A stretch of 47,169 bases of DNA from Thermodesulfovibrionales bacterium (GCA_030017995.1 JASEGS010000012.1:1-47169), one strand, 5' to 3'. Counted from the stretch's first letter, positions 34,450-41,498 are shown. Numbers and translations are program-made. The notes: generated from the letters alone by a model not told the origin.

Positions 34450-34656
34450 CCAAATTCAGCGATAAGGATGTGTCTCTCAAGTGAATAGCGATGTTTTGGC
34501 AACAGTTCTTTGCGACTGGAGCCTTTATCTAATATTTGGCAGCCGCAAGTGTCTGAACCCGAAGGGTGAGTTTTGCGGCTGTAGCGGAATGAGCCTTAGA
34601 ACTGTCAAAACAGAGCTTCTGAACGAAAGAGACATGTCCTTATCGCTGAATCTTGG
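34450..34656. repeat. about 200-bp imperfect palindrome, possible MITE or structured RNA
   Basis: Outer arms ATTCAGCGATAAGGA.. (34454-34476) and ..TCCTTATCGCTGAAT (34629-34651) match at 21 of 23 positions when inverted. Inside, ACAGTTCT pairs with AGAACTGT, and GCAGCCGCAA with TTGCGGCTGT around a CCC-GAA-GGG core, so the whole region could fold into one long hairpin or cruciform. It contains no gene. It fills the gap between tRNA-Ser and the PPC-domain gene. The outer repeat structure suggests a non-autonomous mobile repeat; I cannot see a second copy here. Confidence 0.75.
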
Positions 34657-35091
34657 CTAAATCTTAAGCAATACCATTTTGGAAACAGGGTCAAGCTCCC
34701 TTACTGCGTTTACTCCCTTTATCTCCATAATTATCGCCTCAAGCACAAGGAATGTCTCTGCATTCTCACGCATGCATCCCATCTTTACACTGTCGCGCTT
34801 TCCATATGCCCCGTGAAGATGCATCTTTGGCTCATCGCCCTGCCAGAAGATGGTGCCCAACCCAAGGATTTCGTGGCTTTCCTTTAGTTCTCTCCATACA
34901 GGAACAGGCGGAATTTCTTCTTTTTCGGGACCTACAACAAATCTGCCTGCCTTCATCCCGCCAACGAGGTAAAATACACCTGCCCTTATATCCTCTTTCT
35001 TGGCGATCTCTGTCAGCCCATGCAATATATTGTCTCCGTCTTCAAACCTGATAATAATAGTTCTGCCCACCTCTCCAACCTGATAGTTCAT
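34657..35091 (-). CDS. PPC (DUF296)-domain protein
   Basis: 144 aa with the plants-and-prokaryotes-conserved fold: TIIIRFEDGDNILHGLTEIAKKE, AGVFYLVGGMKAGRF, MHLHGAYG and AETFLVLEAIIMEI. In plants the domain partners an AT-hook; in bacteria the stand-alone form has unknown function. The His in HLHG is in the position of the family's metal-binding histidines. It is the last gene of the minus-strand run after the CAP-domain gene (32-bp gap). Confidence 0.85.
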   Translation of the reverse strand: MNYQVGEVGRTIIIRFEDGDNILHGLTEIAKKEDIRAGVFYLVGGMKAGRFVVGPEKEEIPPVPVWRELKESHEILGLGTIFWQGDEPKMHLHGAYGKRDSVKMGCMRENAETFLVLEAIIMEIKGVNAVRELDPVSKMVLLKI

Positions 35092-35123
35092 TATTTAAAC
35101 CTCCTCATAATTAACATCTCACC

Positions 35124-35552
35124 TTACTGACAGGCAAAAAAAGTTACATACAAACCCACCCTCGAAATGCCGGCAACTGTTATTTTTTCCTGCAGCATAA
35201 TAGCTCTATGATCTTTTGATTCCTTCCACGCTGCAAACTGGCTTTCAGGTGTAAGCCAATTCCAACCGACATTTTCCACGCATAAATCTCTGCCTGATAT
35301 ATTGAACCTCTTATTAAAGTTGGAATGGCTTAAAATATTATTTTTATGCATGAACAGGCTATGCCCCTCAGCTATGCCATTGAGACCTTTATCAAAAACA
35401 AGAGGGTTTCTGCCACGTTGTATCCTGTAATTATTTATATATTTCAAAAGGTCTTTTTCAAAAACAGGTTCAACCTCTGAATAAGCACTTCTTCCAAAGA
35501 TCAGCGTAGAAATTATTATAAGGAGTGTTGCAGCTAAAATAATCTGTCTCAT
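35124..35552 (-). CDS. exported CAP (SCP/PR1)-domain protein
   Basis: A signal peptide (about residues 1-25, ending SAYS) precedes a CAP-like core: LLKYINNYRIQRGRNPLVFDKGLN, AEGHSLFMHKNNILSHSNFNKR, ENVGWNW and a WKESKDHRAIML region. Histidines of the usual CAP cleft are present (GHSLFM, HSNF). Function is unknown for bacterial members. Its ATG overlaps the stop of the heptosyltransferase gene by 4 nt, so it is cotranscribed with it. Confidence 0.82.
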   Translation of the reverse strand: MRQIILAATLLIIISTLIFGRSAYSEVEPVFEKDLLKYINNYRIQRGRNPLVFDKGLNGIAEGHSLFMHKNNILSHSNFNKRFNISGRDLCVENVGWNWLTPESQFAAWKESKDHRAIMLQEKITVAGISRVGLYVTFFACQ

Positions 35553-36592
35553 CCTAAAACTGGATCTTTTAAGTTTTTGCTATGGTTGATTGTATTATAT
35601 ACCATGTCCACAGTGATGTTATCCATGCACCGTTTATCGCTGCATCTCTTTTTATAACACGGCGAGCATTTAACTCCGGCATTAACAATAATATTTTTAT
35701 CACCATAAGGCCCTGTTCTCACAGGATTTGTAGGGCCGAATAAAGCAATCACCCGGACGCCAACAGCGGCAGCTATATGCATTGGTCCTGAATCATTGCT
35801 TATTACATATCTGGCATTCCTGATTATAGATATGAGTTCTCTTATATCCGTCTTGCCAGCCATGGATATTGCATTGCCTTCTGACATGTTTTCTATAACC
35901 TTCGAAATTTCCCTGTCCGCTGCGCTTCCGACTATCACTGTCTTCATATTAAGCATGGATGCGAGTTCTCCGAATCTTTCAGGATGCCACCTTTTCGTTA
36001 GCCATCTCGCCCCTGGTACAATTACAGCATAGTTTCCAATCTCTTCCATTAACTTCTTGATCTTATCGGATTCCTTAAAAAGAGGCATTGGAAAGTTTAC
36101 TTCCTTTACATCGCAGCCAATAGCCGATGCAATCTTTAAACACCTGTCTACTGCATGTATCTCTCTTCCGCCTCTAATCTTATGGGTATAAAATAAAGCG
36201 CTGCCCTCCCTTGCTTCCTGAAAGCCAATTCTAACCGGCGCGTGTGTTGCGTAAGCAAGTAGTCCGCTCCTGAGGAGACCCTGAAGGTCTACAACCATAT
36301 CGTATGACTCTCTTCTGAGCCCTCTTGCGAGTTCTTTGATTTCAGATGATGTATCCTTTATATCTTTAAGTTTCTTCCAACGGTCTTTATTTATAATCCA
36401 TAATTTGTTCACCATAGGATGATCTTCAAACAGACCTTCAAGCCCCTTTGCAATTATCCAGTGTATCTCTGCAGCAGGAAAGGCATCTCTCAGCGCGCTA
36501 AGGAACGGCAGACTATGTATGACATCGCCGAGGGAACTCGGCTTGATGACTAATATCTTTTTGACAACCTTATTAAATATGATTTTATTCAT
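35549..36592 (-). CDS. lipopolysaccharide heptosyltransferase (WaaC/F-like, GT9)
   Basis: GT9 family signature: ILVIKPSSLGDVIHSLPFLSAL at the N-terminus, VDLQGLLRSGL, GARWLTKRWHPERF, and the nucleotide-sugar site SNDSGPMHIAAAVGVRVIALFGPTNPVRTGP. It transfers ADP-heptose to inner-core lipopolysaccharide. It resembles WaaC more than WaaF, and the next gene upstream encodes WaaF; overlap with that gene is 8 nt. 347 aa. Confidence 0.9.
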   Translation of the reverse strand: MNKIIFNKVVKKILVIKPSSLGDVIHSLPFLSALRDAFPAAEIHWIIAKGLEGLFEDHPMVNKLWIINKDRWKKLKDIKDTSSEIKELARGLRRESYDMVVDLQGLLRSGLLAYATHAPVRIGFQEAREGSALFYTHKIRGGREIHAVDRCLKIASAIGCDVKEVNFPMPLFKESDKIKKLMEEIGNYAVIVPGARWLTKRWHPERFGELASMLNMKTVIVGSAADREISKVIENMSEGNAISMAGKTDIRELISIIRNARYVISNDSGPMHIAAAVGVRVIALFGPTNPVRTGPYGDKNIIVNAGVKCSPCYKKRCSDKRCMDNITVDMVYNTINHSKNLKDPVLG

Positions 36593-38180
36593 GGGAGATT
36601 ATGAAATCCACAGCATCCTTAATATCCTCTGCTGCAAAATCTGCATATTCAGATTCCTGCTGTTTGCCTGTTTTTACCAGAATACCCTTTGCGCCTACTG
36701 CCTTTGCGAGGAGCATGTCAACATCCTTGTCCCCAACAATATATGATTCCCTTAAGTTAATTTTGTATTTTGCCCGTGCAGTAAAGAGCATCCATGGTTC
36801 AGGCTTTCTGCAAGAGCAATGTTCATCAGGATGGTGAGGGCAATAATAGAAATCATCGAATCCATATTTGTCAATAAAGACTTTGTTTGCCTCTTTTACA
36901 AAACCTTCATCAACAAATCCTCTCGCAATTCCTGACTGATTGCTTATGCCAATTAGCAAAAAACCTTTTTCTTTTAAGGCTTGCAGGCTTTCAGTATCAG
37001 CAAATACCTCAAAATCTTTCCAGTCATTAAGATAATCAGCATCTTTGCACAGTGTGCCGTCCCTGTCGAAAAACACAGCCTTTTTGCCTGAGAGCATTTT
37101 TTTGATGCCATGATATACATCTTCAGAGGTTATAGCATACATACATCTCATATCATTGTCCTTACATGTGCGTTCAAAACATGGACTGCATACAAAGTCG
37201 GCATTTATAACAACATTGCTCTCGCCAGCAGGCCCTGTCAACTTTGGATCTGTAGAACCAAAGATCGCCACAAGCGGAGTGCCGACAGCATAGGCAATAT
37301 GCATTGGACCTGAATCATTGGAAACAAAGACATCACATTCTGAAGCAAGCGAGATAAGCTCTCGAAGGGATGTTTCCCCTGCTAAATTAAGCAACGAGTA
37401 AAGAGTTACAAGTGAGGAATCTAAATCCAGAGACTGAAGGTTAAACTTGGTCTGTCTTCTGTCCTCTGATTTCTGTCTTCTGATTAGATATTCTATCTCC
37501 TGTGCAATATCTACCTCTCTGCTGCCACCAAAGATGACAACACTTCCTCCGGTATCGTTTATAAACCAGTTTGCGACTTCTGCAAATCTCTCAGGAAACC
37601 ACCTCTTTGCAGAACCATAGGTGGCGCCCGGATTTATTCCCAAAATCGGCCTTTTCACTGTTGATAATTTATCCCTTGCTGATAATCGCTCATCAATGGA
37701 AAGATAGATCCACGGATTTGAATAATCCACCCTTATGTCTGCTGCTTTAAGAAGATTTAAATAATAGTTTATATGATGAACCTTTCTGTCATCGCCGTTG
37801 AAGGGAACCGCCTTCGTCAGGAGAAACCCCCTTCCATCCCTGTTATATCCTATCCTTTCCGGAATCCTTGCAAGGAAAGCAATCAACGCAGCCTCAAATG
37901 CATTCTGAAAAAGTATAGCCTTTGAAAAACCTTTCTGTCTTAACATCCGCGCAAGCCTAAATTTACCCAGCATGCCTTTAAACCTGTCATCATATAATAT
38001 AATCTCATCAATATCCTGATTGTTCTCAAAGACAGAAGCAACAGAATGTCGGACAAGAATGCTTATCTTTGAATCTGGATGAGCCGCTTTCAATGCCTTT
38101 ATGGCAGGCATGGTCATAACGGCATCGCCAATCCAGTTAACTCCTCGAATGAGTATCTTTTCTGATGGATTGATCTTCAT
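36585..38180 (-). CDS. fusion of heptosyltransferase II (WaaF) and heptose bisphosphate phosphatase (GmhB)
   Basis: Residues 1-about 345 are a GT9 heptosyltransferase (LIRGVNWIGDAVMTMPAI, GATYGSAKRWFPERF, SNDSGPMHIAYAVGTPLVAIFGSTDP). Residues about 350-531 form a HAD phosphatase with AVFFDRDGTL, ISNQSGIARG, HHPDEHCSCRKPEP and VGDKDVDMLLA, matching GmhB. The protein joins two steps of ADP-heptose supply and use. A repeat-type insert (RRQKSEDRRQTK and following, 37380-37490) interrupts the WaaF part. It starts the minus-strand operon; perR lies in the opposite direction after 127 bp. Confidence 0.9.
   Translation of the reverse strand: MKINPSEKILIRGVNWIGDAVMTMPAIKALKAAHPDSKISILVRHSVASVFENNQDIDEIILYDDRFKGMLGKFRLARMLRQKGFSKAILFQNAFEAALIAFLARIPERIGYNRDGRGFLLTKAVPFNGDDRKVHHINYYLNLLKAADIRVDYSNPWIYLSIDERLSARDKLSTVKRPILGINPGATYGSAKRWFPERFAEVANWFINDTGGSVVIFGGSREVDIAQEIEYLIRRQKSEDRRQTKFNLQSLDLDSSLVTLYSLLNLAGETSLRELISLASECDVFVSNDSGPMHIAYAVGTPLVAIFGSTDPKLTGPAGESNVVINADFVCSPCFERTCKDNDMRCMYAITSEDVYHGIKKMLSGKKAVFFDRDGTLCKDADYLNDWKDFEVFADTESLQALKEKGFLLIGISNQSGIARGFVDEGFVKEANKVFIDKYGFDDFYYCPHHPDEHCSCRKPEPWMLFTARAKYKINLRESYIVGDKDVDMLLAKAVGAKGILVKTGKQQESEYADFAAEDIKDAVDFIISHE
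37380..37490 (-). repeat. intragenic minirepeat in the WaaF-GmhB fusion gene
   Basis: Plus strand contains CTGTCTTCTGTCCTCTGATT then TCTGTCTTCTGATTAG. It encodes RRQKSEDRRQTK plus a less repetitive tail, about 28 residues not expected in WaaF. Confidence 0.7.
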
Positions 38181-38243
38181 TTTATTTAATTTAACATTTC
38201 ATTTCGTGTTTATTCAGCAATAAGAAAAATTAATAAAAAACTC

Positions 38244-38296
38244 TTGACAAGAATAATTCTAATTTGATAATATTTATTTAATAATAATTATTCTAA
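38244..38296 (+). promoter_or_regulatory. perR promoter with two Per-box-like operators
   Basis: TTGACA (38244-38249), a 16-bp spacer and GATAAT (38266-38271). One operator-like palindrome, AGAATAATTCT (38250-38260), sits within the spacer. A second, TAATAATTATTCTAA (38282-38296), matches the Bacillus Per box TTATAATNATTATAA at 12 of the 14 fixed positions and lies just before the gene. Autoregulation and regulation of the downstream oxygen-defence genes are likely. Confidence 0.72.
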
Positions 38297-38307
38297 ATTA
38301 GATAAAA

Positions 38308-38712
38308 ATGGAAAAGTACAAAGACATAGGGCTAAAGCTAACACCTCAGAGGCTGGCCATCCTCGGTTATCTTGAGGGCAATAAAGAACATCCTTCAGCA
38401 GAAGATATTTACAAGGCTGTTTCTAAGAAGTTTCCTACTATGTCCTTTGCAACGGTCTATAACACCCTTGAGACATTGAGGGAACGAGGTGAAGTGCTGG
38501 AACTGACAATAGATCCAAATAAGAAAAGGTTTGATCCTAACACTAAGTTTCATCATCATCTCATATGCTTAAAATGCAAAAAGATCATAGACATACACTC
38601 CGATTACAATCTCGATATATCAAAGAGCGATAGAGCAGGTTTTGAGATAGTCGGCAACCATATTGAGTTTTACGGCATATGCCAGAAATGTAAAAAAGCT
38701 CATGGTTCATAG
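38308..38712 (+). CDS. perR: Fur-family peroxide regulator, PerR-like
   Basis: 134 aa. N-terminal winged helix (LKLTPQRLAILGYLEGNKEHPSAEDIY..FPTMSFATVYNTLETL), then the dimerisation domain with FHHHLICLKCKK and two structural Zn CxxC pairs (CLKC and CQKC). The His-rich FHHHL segment and the DIHSDY stretch hold the regulatory metal ligands of the family. It heads an oxygen-defence cluster and has Per-box-like operators in its own promoter, which favours PerR over Fur. Only binding data could settle this. Confidence 0.85.
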   Translation: MEKYKDIGLKLTPQRLAILGYLEGNKEHPSAEDIYKAVSKKFPTMSFATVYNTLETLRERGEVLELTIDPNKKRFDPNTKFHHHLICLKCKKIIDIHSDYNLDISKSDRAGFEIVGNHIEFYGICQKCKKAHGS

Positions 38713-38757
38713 TTTATAGCTCATAGTTCTAAAACATTTTACTATAAGCTATGAGCC
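38704..38757 (+). terminator. 16-bp hairpin overlapping the perR stop codon
   Basis: GGTTCATAGTTTATAG (38704-38719) can pair with CTATAAGCTATGAGCC (38742-38757) with two G-U pairs. It begins inside the last perR codons. No T-run follows, so it may be a repeat, an RNA-stability element or a weak attenuator between perR and the next small gene. Confidence 0.6.
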
Positions 38758-38791
38758 ATCAGCCCTGAGCCAAATAAAGGAGGTGATTTAA

Positions 38792-38896
38792 TTGGCAGTC
38801 TTTAAATGCGAAAAATGCGGGACAACAAAAGAAGGTAGATGCAAGCCGCAGAAGTGTCCCAAATGCGGTGAAAAGGGCACCATGCAGAAAAGTTAA
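38792..38896 (+). CDS. 34-aa rubredoxin-like zinc or iron microprotein (RCKP type)
   Basis: A TTG start after AGGAGGTG gives AVFKCEKCGTTKEGRCKPQKCPKCGEKGTMQK. Two CxxC pairs (CEKC and CPKC) with the RCKP motif match the NCBI RCKP-type rubredoxin-like domain as I recall it. It is too short for a usual rubredoxin and lacks the aromatic core, so a metal-binding electron carrier or zinc ribbon is possible. Conserved ribosome binding site and position inside the oxygen-defence cluster support expression. Confidence 0.75.
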   Translation: MAVFKCEKCGTTKEGRCKPQKCPKCGEKGTMQKS

Positions 38897-38911
38897 TTTT
38901 TGACAATAAAT

Positions 38912-38942
38912 GGAGTCCTTGACTCCTTAATTTTATATTTTT
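38912..38942 (+). terminator. short terminator-like hairpin after the RCKP gene
   Basis: GGAGTC-CTT-GACTCC (38912-38926) followed by the T-rich TTAATTTTATATTTTT (38927-38942). It has the form of a weak Rho-independent terminator, so read-through into the superoxide reductase gene may be partial. Confidence 0.5.
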
Positions 38943-38953
38943 GGAGGTCCAAA

Positions 38954-39411
38954 ATGGACAGAAGAGATTTTTTAAAGACAGCGGCTGTAGTAGGTGCCGC
39001 AGCAGTAGCAGGAGTTGGAATGGGGAAAGAGGCCTTTGCAGCGGAGAAGTATTTTCCCTCAAAGGTAGACCCTCAAACAAGACAGTAACAGAGAAAAAGC
39101 ACTCACCAGTTATCAAGGCGCCTGAGCAGGTAAAGGCAGGGGAATCGTTCACGGTGGAGGTCTCAGTCGGTGAGGTTCTCCATGACATGGGTCCTGCACA
39201 CTGGATACAATGGATTGAATTGAACATCGGCAACGAGCCGGCAGGAAAGGTTGACTTCCAGCCAAAGGGTTATCTCAAGGCAAAGGCAACATTTACCGTT
39301 GTCCTTGGACAGGAATTCGTTGCGGCAGGAAAGGCAACACTTGTTGCTAACGAGAGATGCAATCTCCATGGCTATTGGGAAAGCCATGTTGATGTGAAGG
39401 TCGTAGCCTAA
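38954..39411 (+). pseudogene. Tat-exported class II superoxide reductase, frameshifted
   Basis: The N-terminus (ATG 38954, RBS GGAGG) is a Tat signal: MDRRDFLKTAAVVGAAAVAG ending near AFA. The mature part is a superoxide reductase with the ligand set KKHSPV, LHDM, HWIQWIEL and CNLHGYW. The signal peptide lies in one frame (stop TAA after 39085) and the catalytic part in another; the switch falls near 39075-39080 (CCTCAAACAAG). One missing A in AAA would restore VDPQNKTVTEKKH. The product would be a periplasmic enzyme reducing superoxide to peroxide. Whether the shift is real or a consensus error is open. Confidence 0.8.
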
Positions 39412-39425
39412 AATTCTATATTATA

Positions 39426-39455
39426 GGATGGGGAGGACATGAACTCTCCCCATCC
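39426..39455 (+). terminator. 10-bp intercistronic hairpin before the peroxiredoxin gene
   Basis: GGATGGGGAG (39426-39435), 10-nt loop, CTCCCCATCC (39446-39455), perfect pairing. An A-run, not a T-run, follows, so mRNA processing or stability is a better guess than termination. Confidence 0.6.
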
Positions 39456-39478
39456 ATCAAAAAAGGGAGGTATCAATT

Positions 39479-40096
39479 ATGACAGAAGTTTGTGAATGCT
39501 TAGGATGTAATGTGGGGGCAATAGTTCCAGATTTTAAGCTGGAGACTTATGCCCCCGCAAAAGGAGACTTTGGAGAGGTAAGCCTCGAGACGCTCAAGGC
39601 GAACAAGAAATGGACAATACTTTTCTTCTATCCTGCTGACTTCACATTCGTCTGAGCAACAGAGTTTGCTGCTCTGGCAGAGCAGTACGAAAGGTTTAAA
39701 AAGATGGGTGCTGAGGTTATTACTGTCAGCACGGATACAAAGTTTGTACACCTCGCATGGCAAAGGGATGAAAAGATGCTAAAGGATGTTAAGTATCCAA
39801 TGGGCTCAGATCCCACAGGAAATCTCTCGAGGATGTTTGGCGTCTATGACGAGGAAACAGGCCTTGCTCTCAGGGGAACATTTATAATCAGCCCCGAAGG
39901 AAAGCTTTTAAACTCCGAGGTCAATTACTACAATATGGGCAGAAATATTGACGAACTGATGAGGAAGTTCAAGGCAAACATTCACCTCTCCAAGCACACA
40001 GATGAAGGCTGCCCTTCCAAGTGGAAGGAAGAAGGGGATAAGACCCTTAAGCCTTCAGCAAAAATGGTGGGCAGGGTTTCAGAGGCATATGAATAG
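39479..40096 (+). CDS. selenocysteine-containing peroxiredoxin (AhpC/TSA, 2-Cys type)
   Basis: A 205-residue peroxiredoxin with one in-frame TGA at codon 59 (39653-39655). The family motif P-x3-T-x2-C reads PADFTFV, TGA, ATEF, so the UGA occupies the peroxidatic Cys. A hairpin of SECIS form follows and selC is in this window, so I read it as Sec. The next residue is Ala where Pro is usual. The resolving Cys is C178 in DEGCPSKW, so a Sec-Cys selenenylsulfide should form. The N-terminus has an extra CxCxxC (C5, C7, C10). It reduces peroxides. An intact downstream frame (TEFAALAEQYERF..WQRDEKMLKDVKYPMGSDP) argues against decay. Confidence 0.93.
39653..39687 (+). promoter_or_regulatory. Sec UGA codon and bacterial SECIS hairpin
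   Basis: After the UGA (39653-39655), 11 nt lead to a stem 39667-39675/39679-39687 of 9 bp (CUGCUCU pairs with AGAGCAG, extended by G-U and U-A) with a GGC apical loop at 39676-39678, about 20 nt after the UGA. Bacterial SECIS elements lie immediately 3' of the codon with a G in the first loop positions, as here. The stem is entirely coding. Confidence 0.88.
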
Positions 40097-40107
40097 AAAT
40101 ATTTATG

Positions 40108-40135
40108 TATTGGCAGGGATTCTTCCCTGCCAATA
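40108..40135 (+). terminator. 12-bp intercistronic hairpin after the peroxiredoxin gene
   Basis: ATTGGCAGGGA (40109-40119), loop TTCT, TCCCTGCCAAT (40124-40134), plus a T-A pair outside. Very stable, GC-rich core. It is followed by ATTAAAATT, without a clear T-run. It separates the peroxiredoxin from the desulfoferrodoxin gene. Confidence 0.65.
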
Positions 40136-40156
40136 TTAAAATTAGAGGTGAACAAA

Positions 40157-40531
40157 ATGACGAAGATATTACAGATTTATAAGTGTGAGATATGCGGGAA
40201 TATAGTTGAAATGGTACATGCAGGCGTCGGGCAGCTTGTATGCTGCGGTCAGCCTATGAAGCTGTATGAAGAAAACACAGTGGACGCATCCAAAGAAAAA
40301 CATGTTCCTGTGGTCGAAAAGATTGAAGGCGGCTTTAAAATAAAGGTCGGAAGCGTTCCCCATCCCATGGAAGAAAAACATTACATTGAATGGATAGAGG
40401 CCATAGCGGACGGAAAAACATATCGTCAATTTTTAAAACCAGGCGAAGCACCAGAGGCAACCTTCATGATTGAAGCATCGCAGATTACTGCGCGTGAATA
40501 CTGTAATCTACACGGACTCTGGAAGAGCTGA
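40157..40531 (+). CDS. dfx: desulfoferrodoxin (class I superoxide reductase)
   Basis: Domain I (residues about 1-40) is a desulforedoxin-type Fe(SCys)4 site: [17 protein letters not shown]. Domain II has the Fe(His)4Cys site: [20 protein letters not shown] and YCNLHGLW. It reduces superoxide to peroxide in the cytoplasm, feeding the peroxiredoxin and rubrerythrin. I choose ATG 40157 with GAGGTG at the right distance; a GTG at 40148 is possible. About 124 aa. Confidence 0.94.
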   Translation: MTKILQIYKCEICGNIVEMVHAGVGQLVCCGQPMKLYEENTVDASKEKHVPVVEKIEGGFKIKVGSVPHPMEEKHYIEWIEAIADGKTYRQFLKPGEAPEATFMIEASQITAREYCNLHGLWKS

Positions 40532-40545
40532 GAGGAGAAAAAACT

Positions 40546-40995
40546 ATGTGTATGGATCATAAATTAAACTGCAGTTGCGGGGAAAAAGTAGCGAGTTTAA
40601 ATTTTAAGGACGAAGTAATGCCTACAGAGGTAATAACAGGGCTCTATTGTCCTGCATGTTCGGATAATATCTCTTTTGACCCTGAAAACATGATTCTTGA
40701 TAACGGCTGGATTATCTCATATGACATGGAAATTGCTCAGTTCATGGGATACAAGCTCCCTTCAAAGGAAATTACTCCCGAATTCCTCTTTGACGAGGGA
40801 TACTGCACATGGCGTGGAGTGACGCCAACGGACTATATCGATTCGATTGCGGAAAGGGAGGAGATGATAAAGCTTTCCAAAACAGATCCAAAGAGATACA
40901 TTGCCGAGATAAAAGACTGGGTAATTAGACGAATGGAAAGACTAAGGGCATCAGGCTGGAGAAAAGCAAATGGCAGAGAAACAATCGGGGTTTAA
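40546..40995 (+). CDS. conserved-looking Cys-rich protein of unknown function
   Basis: 149 aa with N-terminal cysteines at CMDHKLNCSCGEK and YCPACSDN, which may form a zinc or Fe-S site, followed by a mixed alpha/beta region (DNGWIISYDMEIAQFMGY, FDEGYCTWRGVTPTDYI) and a positively charged C-terminal helix. I do not recognise the family. Start ATG 40546 has AGAGGAG upstream. The end overlaps the next tiny gene. Position between desulfoferrodoxin and a cytochrome suggests a redox or metal-handling role. Confidence 0.7.
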   Translation: MCMDHKLNCSCGEKVASLNFKDEVMPTEVITGLYCPACSDNISFDPENMILDNGWIISYDMEIAQFMGYKLPSKEITPEFLFDEGYCTWRGVTPTDYIDSIAEREEMIKLSKTDPKRYIAEIKDWVIRRMERLRASGWRKANGRETIGV

Positions 40996-41134
40996 AAAAA
41001 GCGCTTGCAGTGTCAAAAGCTTGCCTGCCCCGGTCACGATAGTCTGTCCATCCTGCAGATATGAGCTTGAGATGTGGACAGACGAAACAGAGATTGTTTG
41101 CGCTTGTTGTGGTAAAATAGTCTCTAAAGACTAA
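40970..41134 (+). CDS. 54-aa zinc-ribbon-like microprotein
   Basis: Frame from ATG 40970, overlapping the 3' end of the preceding gene by 26 nt: MAEKQSGFKKSACSVKSL, then CPSCRYELEMWTDETEI and CACCGKIVSKD. Two CxxC pairs 18 residues apart form a zinc-ribbon pattern. No good Shine-Dalgarno is visible; translational coupling to the upstream gene is likely. Identity unknown. Confidence 0.6.
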   Translation: MAEKQSGFKKSACSVKSLPAPVTIVCPSCRYELEMWTDETEIVCACCGKIVSKD

Positions 41135-41212
41135 AGATTTACTCGTCAATCTTAAATTAGAGTCCTCGCTTATCCTGATGGATAATTTAAGGCAACGAGG
41201 AGGCATATCCAC

Positions 41213-41485
41213 ATGTCAGTCATAACTATTAAAATTATAGGATTCGGCATTATGATGTCTTTTTTGTTTTTTTATTCCGGCGAGGCATCTGCAAATGAAA
41301 CGCAGAAACTCTTTGAGGTTAAATGCAGCCAATGCCATACCATCGAATATCCTAAGTCTGAAAGACATGACCTACAGGGCTGGACTGACAAAGTAAACCT
41401 AATGAGGTCTTACGGATGCAAGCTGACAGATGAAGAGGCGAATAAGATAATCGATTATTTAACAAAAACCTATCCTAAGAAATAA
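41213..41485 (+). CDS. small monohaem cytochrome c
   Basis: 90 aa: a signal peptide (about residues 1-26, hydrophobic MSFLFFY core, end SASA) and one haem motif CSQCH (about residue 40), followed by a GWTDKVNLMRSYGCKLTDEEANKIIDYL segment with a distal Met or other ligand candidate (KVNLM). It probably delivers electrons in the periplasm, for example to an exported oxygen-scavenging enzyme. GAGGAGG ribosome binding site at about 41197. Confidence 0.85.
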   Translation: MSVITIKIIGFGIMMSFLFFYSGEASANETQKLFEVKCSQCHTIEYPKSERHDLQGWTDKVNLMRSYGCKLTDEEANKIIDYLTKTYPKK

Positions 41486-41498
41486 GGAGGAATTTATC

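Noticed and set aside
39426-39455. Rho-independent terminator before the peroxiredoxin gene
   Set aside because: The stem is strong, but the following bases on the plus strand are an A-run, not a T-run.
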